DNA of 60,453 nucleotides from Gymnopus androsaceus JB14 (GCA_009733575.1 ML769761.1:1-60453), one strand, 5' to 3'; positions 33,344 to 45,872 are shown, numbered from the stretch's first letter. A program made the numbers and translations. The notes: generated by a model from the letters alone, not told the origin.

Positions 33344-35012
33344 ATGACCCCAGTAGATTCACAAGGAATTGTATTCGCTGGGATTGGAATATTTGACAAT
33401 ATTTTGTCATTGATATTTCTCTGTGTACTGAATGGTAGGCATCATGCATATAATTACTCCAAGTAGTCGGGATATATTCTTAATTGAGTTTGACAGGTGT
33501 TTACATGTTGGCCTTTATAATCAGCATACATATTCTTCTGTGAGCAAACTAATTTTCATGTGCTGATATTTCCTACCTATTCACAATGACCTTACAGACA
33601 CAAGAAAAGTAACGGACGAACACAAAAAGCCCTGATTGCATTCCTTCTGGTAGGATTTGGGGTGGCGACCATTTACAGTTGCCAAAATATCATGTTTAAC
33701 TTGTTGCTTGTCAAATTTGGGCTGGTGCTTTCACTTCCAGGGGGGATCATAGCACAAGAAATGGCCGCAAATTCAAAATCACTTGTGACTGACATTGTAG
33801 AGGTTTGGGCTGGAGCTCTTATTGTGAATTCTGCTTCATTTTTATACTTTAACCATGAAATTTGATACTTTATCTTACACATAGCTGTTGATGGCTGATA
33901 TGGCTATTATTTGGAGAGCTCGGGCAATCTGGGTGGAAAATAGGCTGATTAAATGGATACTGTTGATTATCCTGCTGTTGGACATAGGTGATCTCTTCTG
34001 TCATATTTCTTTGGCATATATACTGACATGCGAGACATAGGTGTCAACATTGCGGATACCATTGTTGACACTAAACTATTTCTCAATTTAGTAGTTAATA
34101 CTATAACCTTGGATTGGCTCAGTATTGTGCTCAATCTGATGGTAAATGTGGTTGCAACACTTCTGATAGCTTATCGGGCATGGTGGGCGCTGGGAAGCTT
34201 AATTCACTAACCCAAGCACTCCCAACTCACTTAATACATGATTTTCAGGACACATCATCAATTAATCCATTCAATATCATACAGCAAGAGAACTCAAGTA
34301 GAAGCAATCCTCATACTCTTTGTTGAGTCTGGTGCAATTTTTGGTGTGATCCAGGTCTGTGATTTTTTCAAGTGTCATGATTGAAAGACATGACTTATTG
34401 TATACTTAAAAAGATATCCAATATTATTATTCAAGCACTGGATACTCATACGGCGGAATTTTCACTCATTGATCATGTTAGAGTAATTTTTGCAGTTTTA
34501 TATATACTCAGTGCTGTAAGTCTAGCTCCATTCAGTAGAGCTGAAAGTTGAATACTGATTGAGGTACTTCTGTTTTCCTCCATTTATAGGCCATTAATCC
34601 AGTTGCTCTTGTTATCCTGGTCCAAACTAGAGATGCAGAAAGTCAAATTGGGTTGGTGACTATCAAGTCGGGTCAAGGCCAGGAGGGTCAAAGTCAATGA
34701 AGAACCTGACCCCACCTGCACGCTTGCATGAAATTGGAGTCAGATTTGGGTTGGGTCAGGGTCAGTCCTGAAGTCTGTAAATAGTGTGAGGCAACGTGGG
34801 TCGGGTTGGGGCTCAGCAAAATCCAGACCCCGGCTTCTGACTCTCGCTGAATATATATATATACGGTTGACCCGACTTATGGGAGGGTTGGGCCAGGGTC
34901 AAATCCCATCCCAAAGTTGGGCCTTATCAGAGTTGGCAAACTTTCCCCATCACTAGTCCAGACTCTAAATAGGAAACAACTCACCTGGAAGATATGCCTT
35001 GCAGATAATTAA
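33344..35012 (+). CDS. Multipass membrane protein, 3' exon disrupted
   Basis: Start ATG 33344 ('MTPVDSQGIVFAGIGIFDNI'). About eight exons follow with phase-consistent GT-AG junctions: 33344-33434, 33498-33540, one from 33599, then pieces reading 'LLMADMAIIWRARAIWVENR', 'GVNIADTIVDTKLFLN', 'THHQLIHSISYSKRTQVEAI' and 'DHVRVIFAVLYILSA'. The last begins at 34590 ('AINPVALVILVQT'). Several hydrophobic segments of 18-22 residues predict about seven spans. This belongs to an unnamed basidiomycete integral-membrane family with 'VDIVEVWAGALI'-like and 'AYRAW' motifs; substrate and role are unknown. A MITE in the last exon makes the present frame stop at 34700; removing it and one duplication restores a frame ending 'WKICLADN' at 35012. 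Confidence 0.65.
34628..34955. mobile_element. hAT-type MITE in the last exon of the membrane gene
   Basis: The 328-bp insertion starts TAGAGATGCAG and ends CATCACTA. It is flanked by gtccaaac (34620-34627) and gtccagac (34956-34963), an 8-bp duplication with one mismatch, as expected for hAT elements. Confidence 0.7.
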
Positions 35013-35030
35013 TTCTGCTCCTGAGGCAAA

Positions 35031-35120
35031 CATCAGCAAAACCTGGGTGAACGCTACAGCAACCACAGCAGGTTACAGTGATCGCTGTAGATCGACTGTT
35101 GCTCAACTGCTCTGACACCT
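35031..35120. mobile_element. CATCAGC-family element, solitary left end
   Basis: Begins catcagcaaaacctgggtga like the other members, then 'gctacagcaaccacagcagg'. No matching right terminus follows before the next element, so it is truncated. Confidence 0.5.
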
Positions 35121-35325
35121 GTCATTCCCAACTGATGGATACCATGTCAGGGACATTGGACACTATTTAACCATTTTGACTTCTCCGATTCCTCGCCCAC
35201 TGAGCTCAACCCGAGTGAGAGCAAAGTAACTTATTTCGCTAACTTATTTAACTTATTTCAATTCAATCAAGTTAACTTATTTTTTCCCACGCTTACGAAC
35301 TTTACTTAGTGAACGTTGATTTACT

Positions 35326-35646
35326 CAGACTCCTTCCCATTCGCATTTGCAAGGGAGGATAATGAGAGTAGTGTAGTATATATCTTATCTAATCTGAGTT
35401 GTCATCAAAAGCTTATTGTAATTATCCCTTGCAAAGCAACTGGCATAAACTGCAGTGGCGCGTTGGCCTTGTTTGGGCCTTTGGGCCATGGAACTAGTCA
35501 CTTGGCAGCCCAAACGCCCAAACAAAGCCAAAGCGCCACCGCAGTTTATGCCAGTCGCTTTGCAAGGGATAATTACAATAAACTTTTATGGCACGTGAGA
35601 TTACTACATTATTTTCCCTTGCAAACGCGAATGGGAAGGAGTCTGC
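35326..35646. mobile_element. Palindromic hAT-type MITE
   Basis: Arms start cagactccttcccattcg and end with the complement. An inner inverted pair ('attgtaattatcccttgcaa' and its complement) lies around 35417-35582. The 8-bp duplication gatttact flanks it (35318-35325 and 35647-35654). Confidence 0.75.
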
Positions 35647-35654
35647 GATTTACT

Positions 35655-36368
35655 TGGCGAATCTATTAAGGCATATTTAACACTGACTTCGTAAATCAAA
35701 TGTCCTGTATGCTGTCCCATTGCTTGCTATTGCTGTCAATGTTCATTAGAACACCCAAATACACATGCTATGACTACTCACTGTATCTTCGAATCTCACA
35801 CCTGGTATAATCAGCACGCTATTGATCACTTACCTGATGAACGTATTATGGCATATTTATCTCGCTGTTGTTGTATCAGACTAATTTAAACATCTTTTAT
35901 GTTGCTGCTCACTGTTGTTTTGTGCTATGTGAATGAACTTAGAATCTGCAAACCATGGCCTGTGCACTTCCAGTATAAGTTGCTACAGATATTAATGTAG
36001 TCTCGGAGTCTATTGTTGATATGTATTATGGTACAAATTCACCACTGTTTTAGCTATATCACTTGGCCATCACTAAGCTAAGTTCCAACAATGTCTTCCA
36101 TTAGTAAGTGGTCCTCGCTGCAACTAATTAAATTTAAAATGAGTCACAAGTGCAAGTGTAATACATCTCCCATTGCTCTGAACACAACATACTTAGTACT
36201 TACACACTAGATGTTCACTTTTCTGTATGTTGCATGATGTTTTGAGTACTTCACATCAGTATTGGATGCATCGATGTTGTTTACAATAAAAATGACTTAT
36301 ATATCAGTATTACTAGTGAATACAAGAGTATGTACTATATCACAATGTCAGCTCATCCTGAGGTTATC
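35655..36368. other. No gene seen
   Basis: AT-rich, no credible exon or repeat. It is the 3' flank of the minus-strand gene that follows. Confidence 0.4.
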
Positions 36369-39300
36369 TTAGGCTCTAATTTTGCCTCTTATGCGACTGG
36401 GGGCAGCTCTTCCTTTTCCCCTGCCCCTTCCTTTGCCTCTACTTCTACTATTACTATCCCCCAGACCCAACTTGTTATCTTCTAGGCTTTCCACAATTTC
36501 CATAGCTTCCTCTGATACTCCTGCATGTCGAAATCTTTTCATGTTCTGCACAAAATCTGGATCATCCCAAGAGTCTGCCCTTTCTCGTTTCTTCCTTTCT
36601 GGATTACTACGAAACTTATTGGCCTCAGGATTTTTCTGGAGATTTTAGGGCTTCGAGGGAGTGGAATCCACATGCATATAATCAAGTGCTCTTGACTTCA
36701 CTGGTATGGGAGGAGGATGTTTGGCCTCAGACTTTTTGATTTGTGCTTGAGGTGTGGCCAACATTTCATTGAACAGATCTATACCAAGCATGTTCACTTC
36801 TTCAGTTGATGCCACCTCCCAGTTGTATGTTGTTCCATCTACATTGTGAGCTGTAATGACCTGATCCCCCACATGAAACAAGGAAGATTGTTTATAGTTG
36901 TGTTCAGTAATCAATTTTGACCCTGATGACTCAAGCCCAGTGTATTCTGAGGGCAATCTTGTTTCCCGTAAGCCCTGCGAGGCTGCCAGAGCAGATTCTG
37001 GAATAGAAAGGTGCCGTTGCAGATACCCACGCTGTGAAAAGAGTTGGGAATTGCCTGTAGTACTAGTGGAATCCATGTCAATGAGCTCATATTTCCTGGC
37101 AAAGTGATATATCTGCCTGTCATCTTCAGGTTTCCTGGCAAGATAAAACCTCACAATGACAAGGTCAAAGAGTACACGGACAATATTAATGCTAGGCCAT
37201 AGTCCCTTGATTATACTTTCACGTGGAATATCCCTTATTTCAACCCCAAGCTCAATGGAACATGCTTCAGATAGAGAATAGTCCCCTGGAAGAATATCAT
37301 ATGAGAAGCATCCATCCCTGAATGAATTCTGTTTGGACAAAGCATAAGCTGACTTTGTTGCTGACCACTTTTGAAACAGGTCAATGATAGGGTGTGTACC
37401 ATTCAACATAATCTTAGCTATAGTGTCATGAGCTTCATTCAGTGTCTGGGTGACTGCTTCATTTCGATATCCATGTATCACCAGGGCATCATGAATAAGT
37501 GAGACTGGTCACTTAATAGCACCTACTTCATCCTGAAATCATTTAATATAATTGTGTGTGAGAAGGGCATTAAACACTTACTGAGGTTAGACAGATGCCA
37601 TACTCATAGGCCTCATTCACAACTTGAATTTTGAGAAACAACATGGTGCTCTTAGGAGCTTGTCCACTGGAGTAAATGTTGCCAGGATTGAATTTAACAA
37701 GCATTTTCTTCTGTGGTTGTGCCCAGCTTACAACCCAAGCAGTATAATATTTACAGTTTTTAGTATTTTTGGTCTTCAACATGATATATTGTCCTTGTCT
37801 AGTGCAGTTTACAAGTTAGTACACATCTCACTATGAATGTTATATTCTTACAGTTTCTTTATCACTTGCCTACAATTTCGGCAATTTCCACAACTGTCAC
37901 AGTCATTCAAATCCCCAGGTTCAACTTTATTGGTCTCTGATGTAATGGGTAAATCAATCTCCTCTTTCATCTCATGGTCCTTTCCTTCCATGTCATCACT
38001 GCTATCTGATACAATGTTGGCTATATTGAAAAAGTCTTGATCCATATCATAGTCATCATCCAACGGATTGGTCTCAGACTTGGATCCCTTCTCCTTGTAA
38101 GTGGATCCTAACTCTTCATACTCGGAATCATCATTCACTTCATGGACAGCCCGCCTGAACTTGGACCATGTCTGCTCACTATCCTCATAAGCTTTCTGCA
38201 AAGATTTGATTTCTTGATTGACTATTGCACTTTCTGATGTGCGACAATACAAATAGAAGTCTACACTCCCATGGGGAGGAGGTAAATTGATCAAATTGGC
38301 ATCACCAAGAACCTCTAGCTCTCCCCGTTTGGTTGTGGGAATGCGGAAATCATCATAATGGCAAGTACAGAGTTGTTCATTTTGCATCACAAGAAGTTCT
38401 GCAGTGAAATGCTGATTGTGGAATACAACTCTACCTATGAGTTCATATTTTACAGAGCTTGTGCTTGAACCAGAGGGAATAGACATATTTCGTGACATTT
38501 CCATTGAAATATTGGGAAATCCAGGAAAGGCAGGTGGATGAACAATGAGAAACTTTGGCCAGTTGGTGGAAATATGTGTAATTTCACATGTGACAGAAGA
38601 ACAACCAAGATGTGTACATTTGGGTGCACTAGAAGAATGAACTGATACAAGTCCAGGGGAACCTGGAGGACCATTTCCAGGGTCCCGTGGAATATGATGC
38701 TGAACATATGTGTTGAGAGTGAGACTTTTGGAGTCAGGACTATGAAGAAGCAGGAGTCTTTGGATGTCAAACTCAGTAAAATTGAGGGCAGGGTGGAAAT
38801 GCTTCCCAGGGATTGTGAACTTATGTCCAGAAGAACATTGCCAGTGTGGGGTATATTGCATAGAGAAATGAAGCTTGGCTTCTTGTGCAGGTACTTCCAT
38901 CACAGCACGAGTTATCCAGCTTCGTGCACATCCAAATTGACCAATCTTATGGAGCTTTAACTCTTCGCTGATAGTTAACCGCACAATCTTCTGAATTTCT
39001 TCAAGCATGGTCTTGACAACTCTGGGTTGTCCAGTTTCTATCCAGGAAATGCGCTTTTGATAGTGCTGAAACATCTTTCCAAGTATTGAGTCTTTGGGTA
39101 ATAATGCAAGAACCTCCTGGCGGTATTCTCCAGAACAAGTAGCAAATGCCCTGAAAAAGACTTCTAAACCAACATCAAAAAAGCAGGAGTTGGTGTCCCA
39201 TACATAAGACCGTAAATTTCTTTTATTTTGCTTAGGGTCAAATGGGACTTTTATAGATGTTTTGCTCAGAGCACTTTCAGTATCTGGGGCCCGGCCATCA

Positions 39301-41894
39301 TTGGCATCCCAGTGAGCTTTGCACCTTGGAGGAGGATTCTGCCTGATTTTTTGTGGGCTTACATGTCCTTCTAATATAAAGTCAGTAATTGAAGAAGTAT
39401 ACAATAAGGTACACACCCATGATTGCTTCATATTTTGATTGACATTCTTTCACATACAAAAATAGCTTATGAACCCCAGCCAGAGCATCATGATTCTTTC
39501 CTACCGCTGAGTGAAGATGGGAGTGATGTGCCTCCACAGGATTAGTGTTAGAGGGAACTTGTTTGGATAGCTCGGGATCAATATTGCTCTTCGCTGGAAA
39601 TATCATAGATGCAATGTTTAAACGGAGCCACCATTCAAGCCAACCACCAATGCATGGGAAGGAAGAATGCAGCTGCTGGATGGAGTTTTCAAAGTTCTCA
39701 AGAGTACTGTTGCATTTCATTCCTTGTGATGTGTGACCACCATGTCGAAATTATGATTTCGACAAATTTCCTTATATGGAAATATTTGTAAGCTTTTTCA
39801 GTGCTAAAGCTGGTGAAAGCTGTTGATTTTGGTCAAATTTTGTACAGTGACCCATGACCACTGTGACATTTCACAACATTTCATGGGCCCGTGACCCGTG
39901 ACTGTCGAATTGAATGAAATGGTACAGTAGTTGACTTTGCAGTCATACTATGGAGCATTTCTTGAAACATTCCTTGCTTCTCTCTTGCAATAAGTGCACC
40001 ATTTTGCATAAGTCTTTTTCCAGATCGGAAGAAATGAATCTCACACCCAATTTGAATTTCATTAGCTTCCTTCAAAAAGTGCTGTTGTTGTGCATTATAA
40101 GCTGTTGGGGCAAGCTTCCGGAACTCAGGCTGTAGAGACATCATAAGATCAGCATATTCTTCTGAATGTGCCTTAATCTGAGCACTGGAGAAATCCATCA
40201 CCTAAGATACCAGATTAGTACTTAAACTCTCCTCATCAAAAAAAACCTTACATGTGTGAGCATTTCTTTATTGAATTTATCCCCTGCATAATCAGCAATT
40301 TGATGAAATAGGTGTTTGAAGTGAGGCCAATGATGATCAGTATCAAGTGCATCCAGGTAACTGTAGAGTACAGGCACCCATGCAGCAATATCAGGATTGA
40401 AAACACAAGTTGCAAGAAGATTTGCAGATCTGAAGAAGCTATGGTCTCCATCAGTGATGCAACCATGACGGGAAGCTTCTGCATCCATGGACTCAGAATC
40501 ATGCAACCATAAATCTACTGAAGTCTGTAGCATCTTTCTCATAAAGGAGGTTTGGAGCACAAACACCACCACTGAACCATGTAGTCTGGAGTCAATGATA
40601 AACTCCTCATCAAGCTTGGTCTGGAGATCCTTCCAGCTGTGTAATGCTCCAGCAGAGCTTTTGGAGGGTGAAGCTGGTGTGATTCCAAGAGCATTCTTGG
40701 CTTGTTCAACATGATACCTTGCTGACCGAGAGTCTGCCAACTTTTGAGAAATATCAGGCAAGGGAACTGAGCCTGGACCTGTATCCCCAGTTCTTAATTG
40801 ATGTGCAGTTCCTTTCTGATTCTGATACACTTGCTGCTGAACCTGTATCCGCTCCTGTCCAGTGAGATTTCCACCAGGTGGTTTGGGATGGTTATGGGTT
40901 CCTACATGATCCCACAGTAAATAGACCTGTCCATCATGAAAATCCTTGGAATGAAAGCAGAGAGAATCACAGGACCTATGCTGTAAGGAGCCTTCACACT
41001 TTGGCATGATGCACAGGGTACCAACCTGCCCTGCTAATCCCCTAGTCTTAGGTCTAGTTATTCTAGCACATGAAGAGCAGGCTAGAACACCAAGGCACCG
41101 ACGTCTCTCAGCTAGTAGGCCATTGTGGGTTACATTTCCATTAGATGACCAGACCCATTTACTCTCCTTGAATATCTTTTCTGCTTGATGATCTCCAGCC
41201 AAACATTCACGGTGCTGCATTCCACTTGGCCAATCATGAGCCTCATTGGCATCTGGAGCAGAACTATTGACTTGAGCTAAAATTGTTCATTGGGTTCAGG
41301 GATTTGAAGGGATCAAGTATGGCAAGGTAGTACAGAAACATACCATGAGGTTCCCTTGAACTAGTAGAATTGGGTTGTGTGGTTGGAATCACATTAGTGG
41401 GATTGAAGGATGAAGCTTGATTTTGCTCTGGGTTTGATGGAGGATTCATAGGTACTTGTTGTGGCCAGCCCATTGCTAGAGCAGGATTAAAAAACATTGG
41501 ATTTACTCCATTCAGGCCATATGGGAATGAAGGCTGAAAGCCAAATGGAAAAGGAAAACCTGCTTAAAGTTTGGCACCATAGAGCAGTAGCATAAGCATA
41601 CAACACACCTGCCATAGGACCAAAGTATCCTGGTGACCATGGATTAGCCAGCGCGCCACTCTGTGGTTGACCGAAGGCTGAGAATGGAGGATAGGAAGCT
41701 GGATAGAGTGCTTGCTGAGGTCCGAGAGCTGCATGCTGAGCTGCAGCGAATTGTTCTGTCCCGGACATACTTGCATGGTGATTGGCGCCAGATGGGACCA
41801 AGGAGTGGCTCGAGTGAGCGGGCGCCAATGGCTGATGAGCATTTCGTTCATGTGAATTTCGCCAAGGAAAGAAACTCAGAAGCCAGTTAAACAT
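36369..41894 (-). pseudogene. GCM-finger transposase-like protein with USP-like peptidase domain
   Basis: About eight exons from ATG 41894 ('MFNWLLSFFPWRNSHERNAH'). Domain order: a Pro/Gly/Phe-rich head, then a GCM/WRKY-GCM1-type zinc finger ('RRCLGVLACSSC', further CxxC and C/H pairs, 'HVGTHNHPKPPGG'). An RNase H-fold transposase-like core follows ('GCITDGDHSFF', then 'VMDFSSAQIKAHSEEYADLM' and 'GCEIHFFRSGKR'). Next is a USP-like papain-fold domain with Cys box 'WDTNSCFFDVGLEVFF' and His box 'GRVVFHNQHFTAELLV', then 'CHYDD'. The tail has charged and basic parts ('RSRGKGRGRGKGRAAP'). GCM-type fingers on fungal MULE-like transposases are known; the catalytic assignments here are by motif only. 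The frame stops at TGA 37511-37509, where a Trp codon fits, and at TAA 36647-36645, yet coding-like sequence continues after each. Most junctions keep frame, so inactivation is recent or the stops are errors. Confidence 0.7.
39728..39948 (-). other. Long intron holding palindromic sequence
   Basis: Compared with the usual 50-60 nt, this intron of the GCM gene is about 220 nt. It contains 'tgtcgaaattatgatttcga' (palindromic) and inverted 'gtgacccatgac'/'gtcacgggtcac' arms, so a small MITE may have inserted there. Exact splice sites are tentative. Confidence 0.4.
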
Positions 41895-42405
41895 GTCTGC
41901 AACATCTAAAGTCACTAGAAAAGATGTGCAGGTTGAGAGTCGCTAGGTGGACGACGAATCCACAAACTTATAATTCAAGGTCCGCTAACTTATATCGTAC
42001 TTATTTACTTGTGCCGAGATCGTATTATGTCGCACGTTATAAATACATTTGCGTACTTGTTAGATATATGACATATTGACAGTATATAGATTCTATAGCT
42101 TGTATATATCAATAGTATAGCATGCATTATCATGATTTTTAGTAACATTTGAGTTGGAAGAGGGCGAACAGTGAGTGGTATATTGCCGGTACCAATTGTA
42201 CAATATTTCTTAGATAACACACTACTAGCTGTAGGAGCATGAAATCCATTAAAAAATGGCTCTACAACCTCTAGTAGTGTCTAGGATGGGGTGGAACTGT
42301 GAGAAAAATTGTGATATGACATTGGGTTAGTGCTGGGCAGAGTGTATAGAGTCCTGTGAAGCTTATAATACACTTAGTGCACTGACCCCTGGCTCTCTGT
42401 ACACT
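41895..42405. other. 5' flank of the GCM gene, no feature
   Basis: No gene or clear repeat. Terminal inverted repeats that would bound the GCM gene as an element were not found here or beyond 36369. Confidence 0.35.
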
Positions 42406-42406
42406 A

Positions 42407-42585
42407 CAAGTAAAATAAGTTAGCATAAGTTAGAATAAGTTAGAATAAGTAAAATAAGTTAGATTGTCGTGACAAGTTAACTTAAGTTAACTTAAGTAAA
42501 TAAGTTAACTTAAGTTAACTTGGCAATTGATAAGTTAACAATAAGTTAGCGGAGTTTGAAAACATAAGTTAGTTTGGTAGTCATC
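42407..42585. repeat. 'taagtta' repeat element
   Basis: A stretch rich in 'aagttaacttaagttaac' and 'ataagttaga' units. Its inverted relative is at 60345-60453, sharing 'tagattgtcgtgacaagtta' and 'gagtttgaaaacataagtta'. A third, looser cluster is near 35225-35285. Confidence 0.6.
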
Positions 42586-42616
42586 GAAGCAGTATCCTGA
42601 CTCAGAGGGGAACCCA

Positions 42617-43266
42617 CATCAGCAAAACCTGGGTATACTGGATAGCGCTGGATAGCGCTATCCAGCACTCATAGCACCCATAGCACCCATAGCAAGGTCC
42701 CCATCTATCCAGAGCTATGGATCGCTATGGGTTGCTATGAGCTGCTATGGGCTGCTGTGGATTCCGCACATCATCGCATCATCTGTCAGTCTTTCAATTC
42801 ATATATATGACATCCTCGGAATTGTTTCTCGCGAGACCAGATAATTATGATAAATCATATATATTCAGATTAGCAGTACATAGTAGTGTAGTTTACCAAA
42901 ACAGAGCTACGATAACTAGTATATAGCATAGATAAAGCTACAGTATAGTATGCAATGCTTGATTAGATATTGAACAAGGTTGAAGGCTTGAATGAAACTC
43001 ACCGAGAATGCCGAGCCAAAGTGAGAACCAACTTAGAAAAAAAAGAAACTTTTTGGGAGGGAAGGAAGGGAACTTGGGGAAGTTACGACGACTCGTCGAT
43101 GCTATATACTATTGACAGAAGAAAGTGACAGCTGTCAAAATATTGACAGCTGGCTTGAGTACTCGGCGATCTCATAGCAGCTCATAGCATTTCATAGCAC
43201 TATGGCTGCTATGGCTTGCTATAGATTGCTATAGCTGCTATGACCTTCACCCAGGTTTTGCTGATG
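42617..43266. mobile_element. CATCAGC-family element B (650 bp)
   Basis: catcagcaaaacctgggtat at the left and the complement ccaggttttgctgatg at the right, with 'ca' on both sides. The subterminal 'ggatagcgctatccagcact' and 'gctatgg' repeats match member A. The middle 350 bp or so is unrelated to A. Confidence 0.75.
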
Positions 43267-44170
43267 CAAATGCCATTCTTGAGAAATGGGTTGAAGATAT
43301 TGCTAATGATTGGATTTGTTATTAACATGTTAAAAATGACTTCTTTCACCTGTTAATCACATCTTAGCGTGAATGTGAATATTCTGTTATTAACTATGTT
43401 AATGATGACCTACTCGGATGCCTATGTGAATAACATTGCTATTAACATGGCTTTGAATTATTCACTGTACCCTACATTGTATACTGAAGTCCAGCCAATA
43501 AGGCAAGTACATACTGTACTAGCATACAGACATGGGTGCAATAAGTATAATAAAATATCTAAGCTGATAAACGTGTTAGGGCTGGCCACCATTTCCGTCT
43601 CTGATGGTCAACGGTTACGGAATTACGGGTACCGTACCCATCCCGTGTAGGTGTTAGTGAGTCTACTGACGGGATGGGAGAATACCCATCTCAGACCGTC
43701 CTATAAGTACTGTATAGTTTCGAATTTAAGTTCACTGGATGTTATGCATTATGCCTTGGACCTATTCAGTTCATAGTTCAGCCACCATCAGGCAGCATTA
43801 CGTTTGCAAATTTAGTCCAGTTGAGTTCATATTTATAGTGGCCGGCATAGCTGGCTGCCTAATTTGGCCTATAAGCGCCGAAAAATCGAGTTCGGAGGCT
43901 AATGTTACGCGTTACAAAGATGGAAATTACGCCAGTTCAGCACCCCGCGTTACGCATTACTGAACTTAAATTCAAAACGGTCCAGTATTTCCCGTTTACG
44001 ACTGTTTTCGCGGATTGCAAATGCGTCAGTACGCATCATTTTTAAATTCTCACTTCTACGCGTCTACGGTGGAATGAAGTCGCCGCATCCCAAAGTCAAG
44101 GTGGCTTTGGCATCACCGTATCATTCTTATCTTCATCAGAGTTGGGAAACAAGGCTATCTCCTATCTGGT
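43267..44170. other. No gene; possible MITE at 43718-43982
   Basis: 'tttcgaatttaagttca' near 43719 and 'tgaacttaaattcaaaac' near 43963 are inverted and could bound a 265-bp MITE; no duplication was confirmed. At 43577 'agggctggccaccat' resembles the GGGCTGCTCACC terminus. The open frames are not convincing genes. Confidence 0.35.
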
Positions 44171-44224
44171 AAGTCAAGCACAAGTGCTGAACTGAAAAAT
44201 ACTCTTGCTGGTCATCAACACACC

Positions 44225-45284
44225 AGATGTTAAGTGAGTTTCTTATATTGAATGTGTAAACTTATTGACCATGTCTTAGGATGTGCATTGACCTATTGCA
44301 AAGCAATTGATTCCTACGTTGCGAAAGACAGAGACATTCAAAAGTTTGACCTTTTGGATTCCAACTGGGAAACGAGAAAGCAAGTGTCGGACTAGCTGAA
44401 AGCATTTCGGACGGCAACAACTGATATGTTGACAACCAAGAAGCCTATGCTCTCCAAAACGCTTGCCGTGTTTCGTGGTCTACTGTAGACTATCTGCAAT
44501 GTTATTGCAACACTCCCTCACTCTGCCGATCCATCCTTGCGTTGTGGTCTTGTTGATGCTCACAGGAAGATAAGTGAAAGTTAAGTGACTATTATTACAA
44601 GTTCAACAAGTCAGTTTACTACACTTAGGCAGCTTGTAAGTCAACTTCCCACTTATAGGATCCAATTTGATACTTATATTTCTATCTAATAGTTCTTGAT
44701 CCTTGGATTTCATTTGAATCCTTGGCAAAAGATGACAGAACCAAACCTGATCTTCTTGCAGATATTGAAAAGTCAAAAGCTTTTATGGCTGAACATTTCA
44801 AGCTTCATTATCCTCCTGTTAGCAATGATACCGAAACTCCTGCCACAGCTCCAACTGTACCAGCAGATAACAGGTCACCTCAGAAGATAAACCTCCTCTC
44901 TCGATATGTAACAACGGGCAGTTTCAGTAATGATTGGAATGACCTTGATGAGTACTTTTGCATCACCGTGCAGCCTGTTGACTTTGAGCAGGACCCAGTT
45001 GAGTGGTGGCATGCATGTCATCATCAATTCCCCTGTCTCTATCGCATGGCACGAGATATGTTGTGTATTCCAGGTATTTAAATACTCTGCCCGAAGTCCC
45101 ACTGCTTATAGCCAGTTATCCAGGTTCCGCCATTGCTGTTGAAAGGATATTCTCTGGAGGCAGAGAAGCTATCTCTCTTCGTCATGCTAGCCTCAAGGCA
45201 GAGACCATTGAAGCTGTAATGGTTGTTAAAGCTCAGCTTCACTTGGCGTGGACTGCTGTCATTGAAATTTTGGGTGATGAGTAG
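44225..45284 (+). pseudogene. hAT transposase remnant
   Basis: Fragments in order: 'KAIDSYVAKDRDIQKFDLLD', 'SDxLKAFRTATTDMLTTKKP' with a TAG (x) where Trp fits, 'LRCGLVDAHRKISES', then after a gap 'FASPC'-like acidic sequence and 'DPVEWWHACHHQFPCLYRMA'. The C-terminal hAT dimerisation region follows across a 50-nt intron (45074-45123): 'ARDMLCIPGSAIAVERIFSG' then 'LRHASLKAETIEAVMVVKAQ'. It ends at a stop at 45284. The N-terminal BED finger and most of the catalytic core are missing or broken, so it is inactive. Confidence 0.75.
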
Positions 45285-45872
45285 CTAATTTCATCTATTG
45301 TTCCTACTTTCAGTATATTATTGCTGTAATTTTACTTCAAATGTGTCAATTTTATGATTTACAATTTTTGTTCCTGTATTACCATATACAGATGTTTATG
45401 ACCTGTCACCATACCATGCTGAACCTAGTAACTTTGATGCAGCGACCGTCTCAAATACACCCGTAATTTTCATGATCCTCACCATTTACGGGACGTTGGC
45501 CAGCTCTAGAACCTGTATGCAGCCAAACAGTTGTGATATACACACAGGTGTGTAGCTTCAGGAAAGGAGGAAGTTTGCACATGAAATTTGCGTGCACTGA
45601 CATCAACATCTGCCAAGGCAGGAGCTGGACAATTTGGCCAATTCCAGTACACAATGTGAGCCAGGCCTGGTAACTTCCATGGTAAGGAAGCATGAGGATG
45701 AGACCCGAGCACACGAAGCATAAGAAATTAAAACAGAAATACAAGTATATAGAGGGAAGTGGAGGGTAGGCATTCAAAAACAACTGAGGAAGGAATATTG
45801 AAAGGAAAGGAGGACACCGTAGAAACATCTACGGCCATGAGTGCAGCAAAGAGAGAAACAATTCTCTCAATG
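45285..45872. other. No gene seen
   Basis: Only short random frames. No repeat family recognised. Confidence 0.35.

Noticed and set aside
36369..41894. KDZ transposase
   Set aside because: No KDZ-type CxC clusters or signature was seen; the GCM finger with 'ITDGDHSFF' and 'VMDFS' fits a GCM/MULE-like protein.
45451..45828. Hydrophobic minus-strand ORF of 125 codons
   Set aside because: Leu/Phe/Pro-rich reading of AT- and CT-biased DNA with no start context, exon partner or family.
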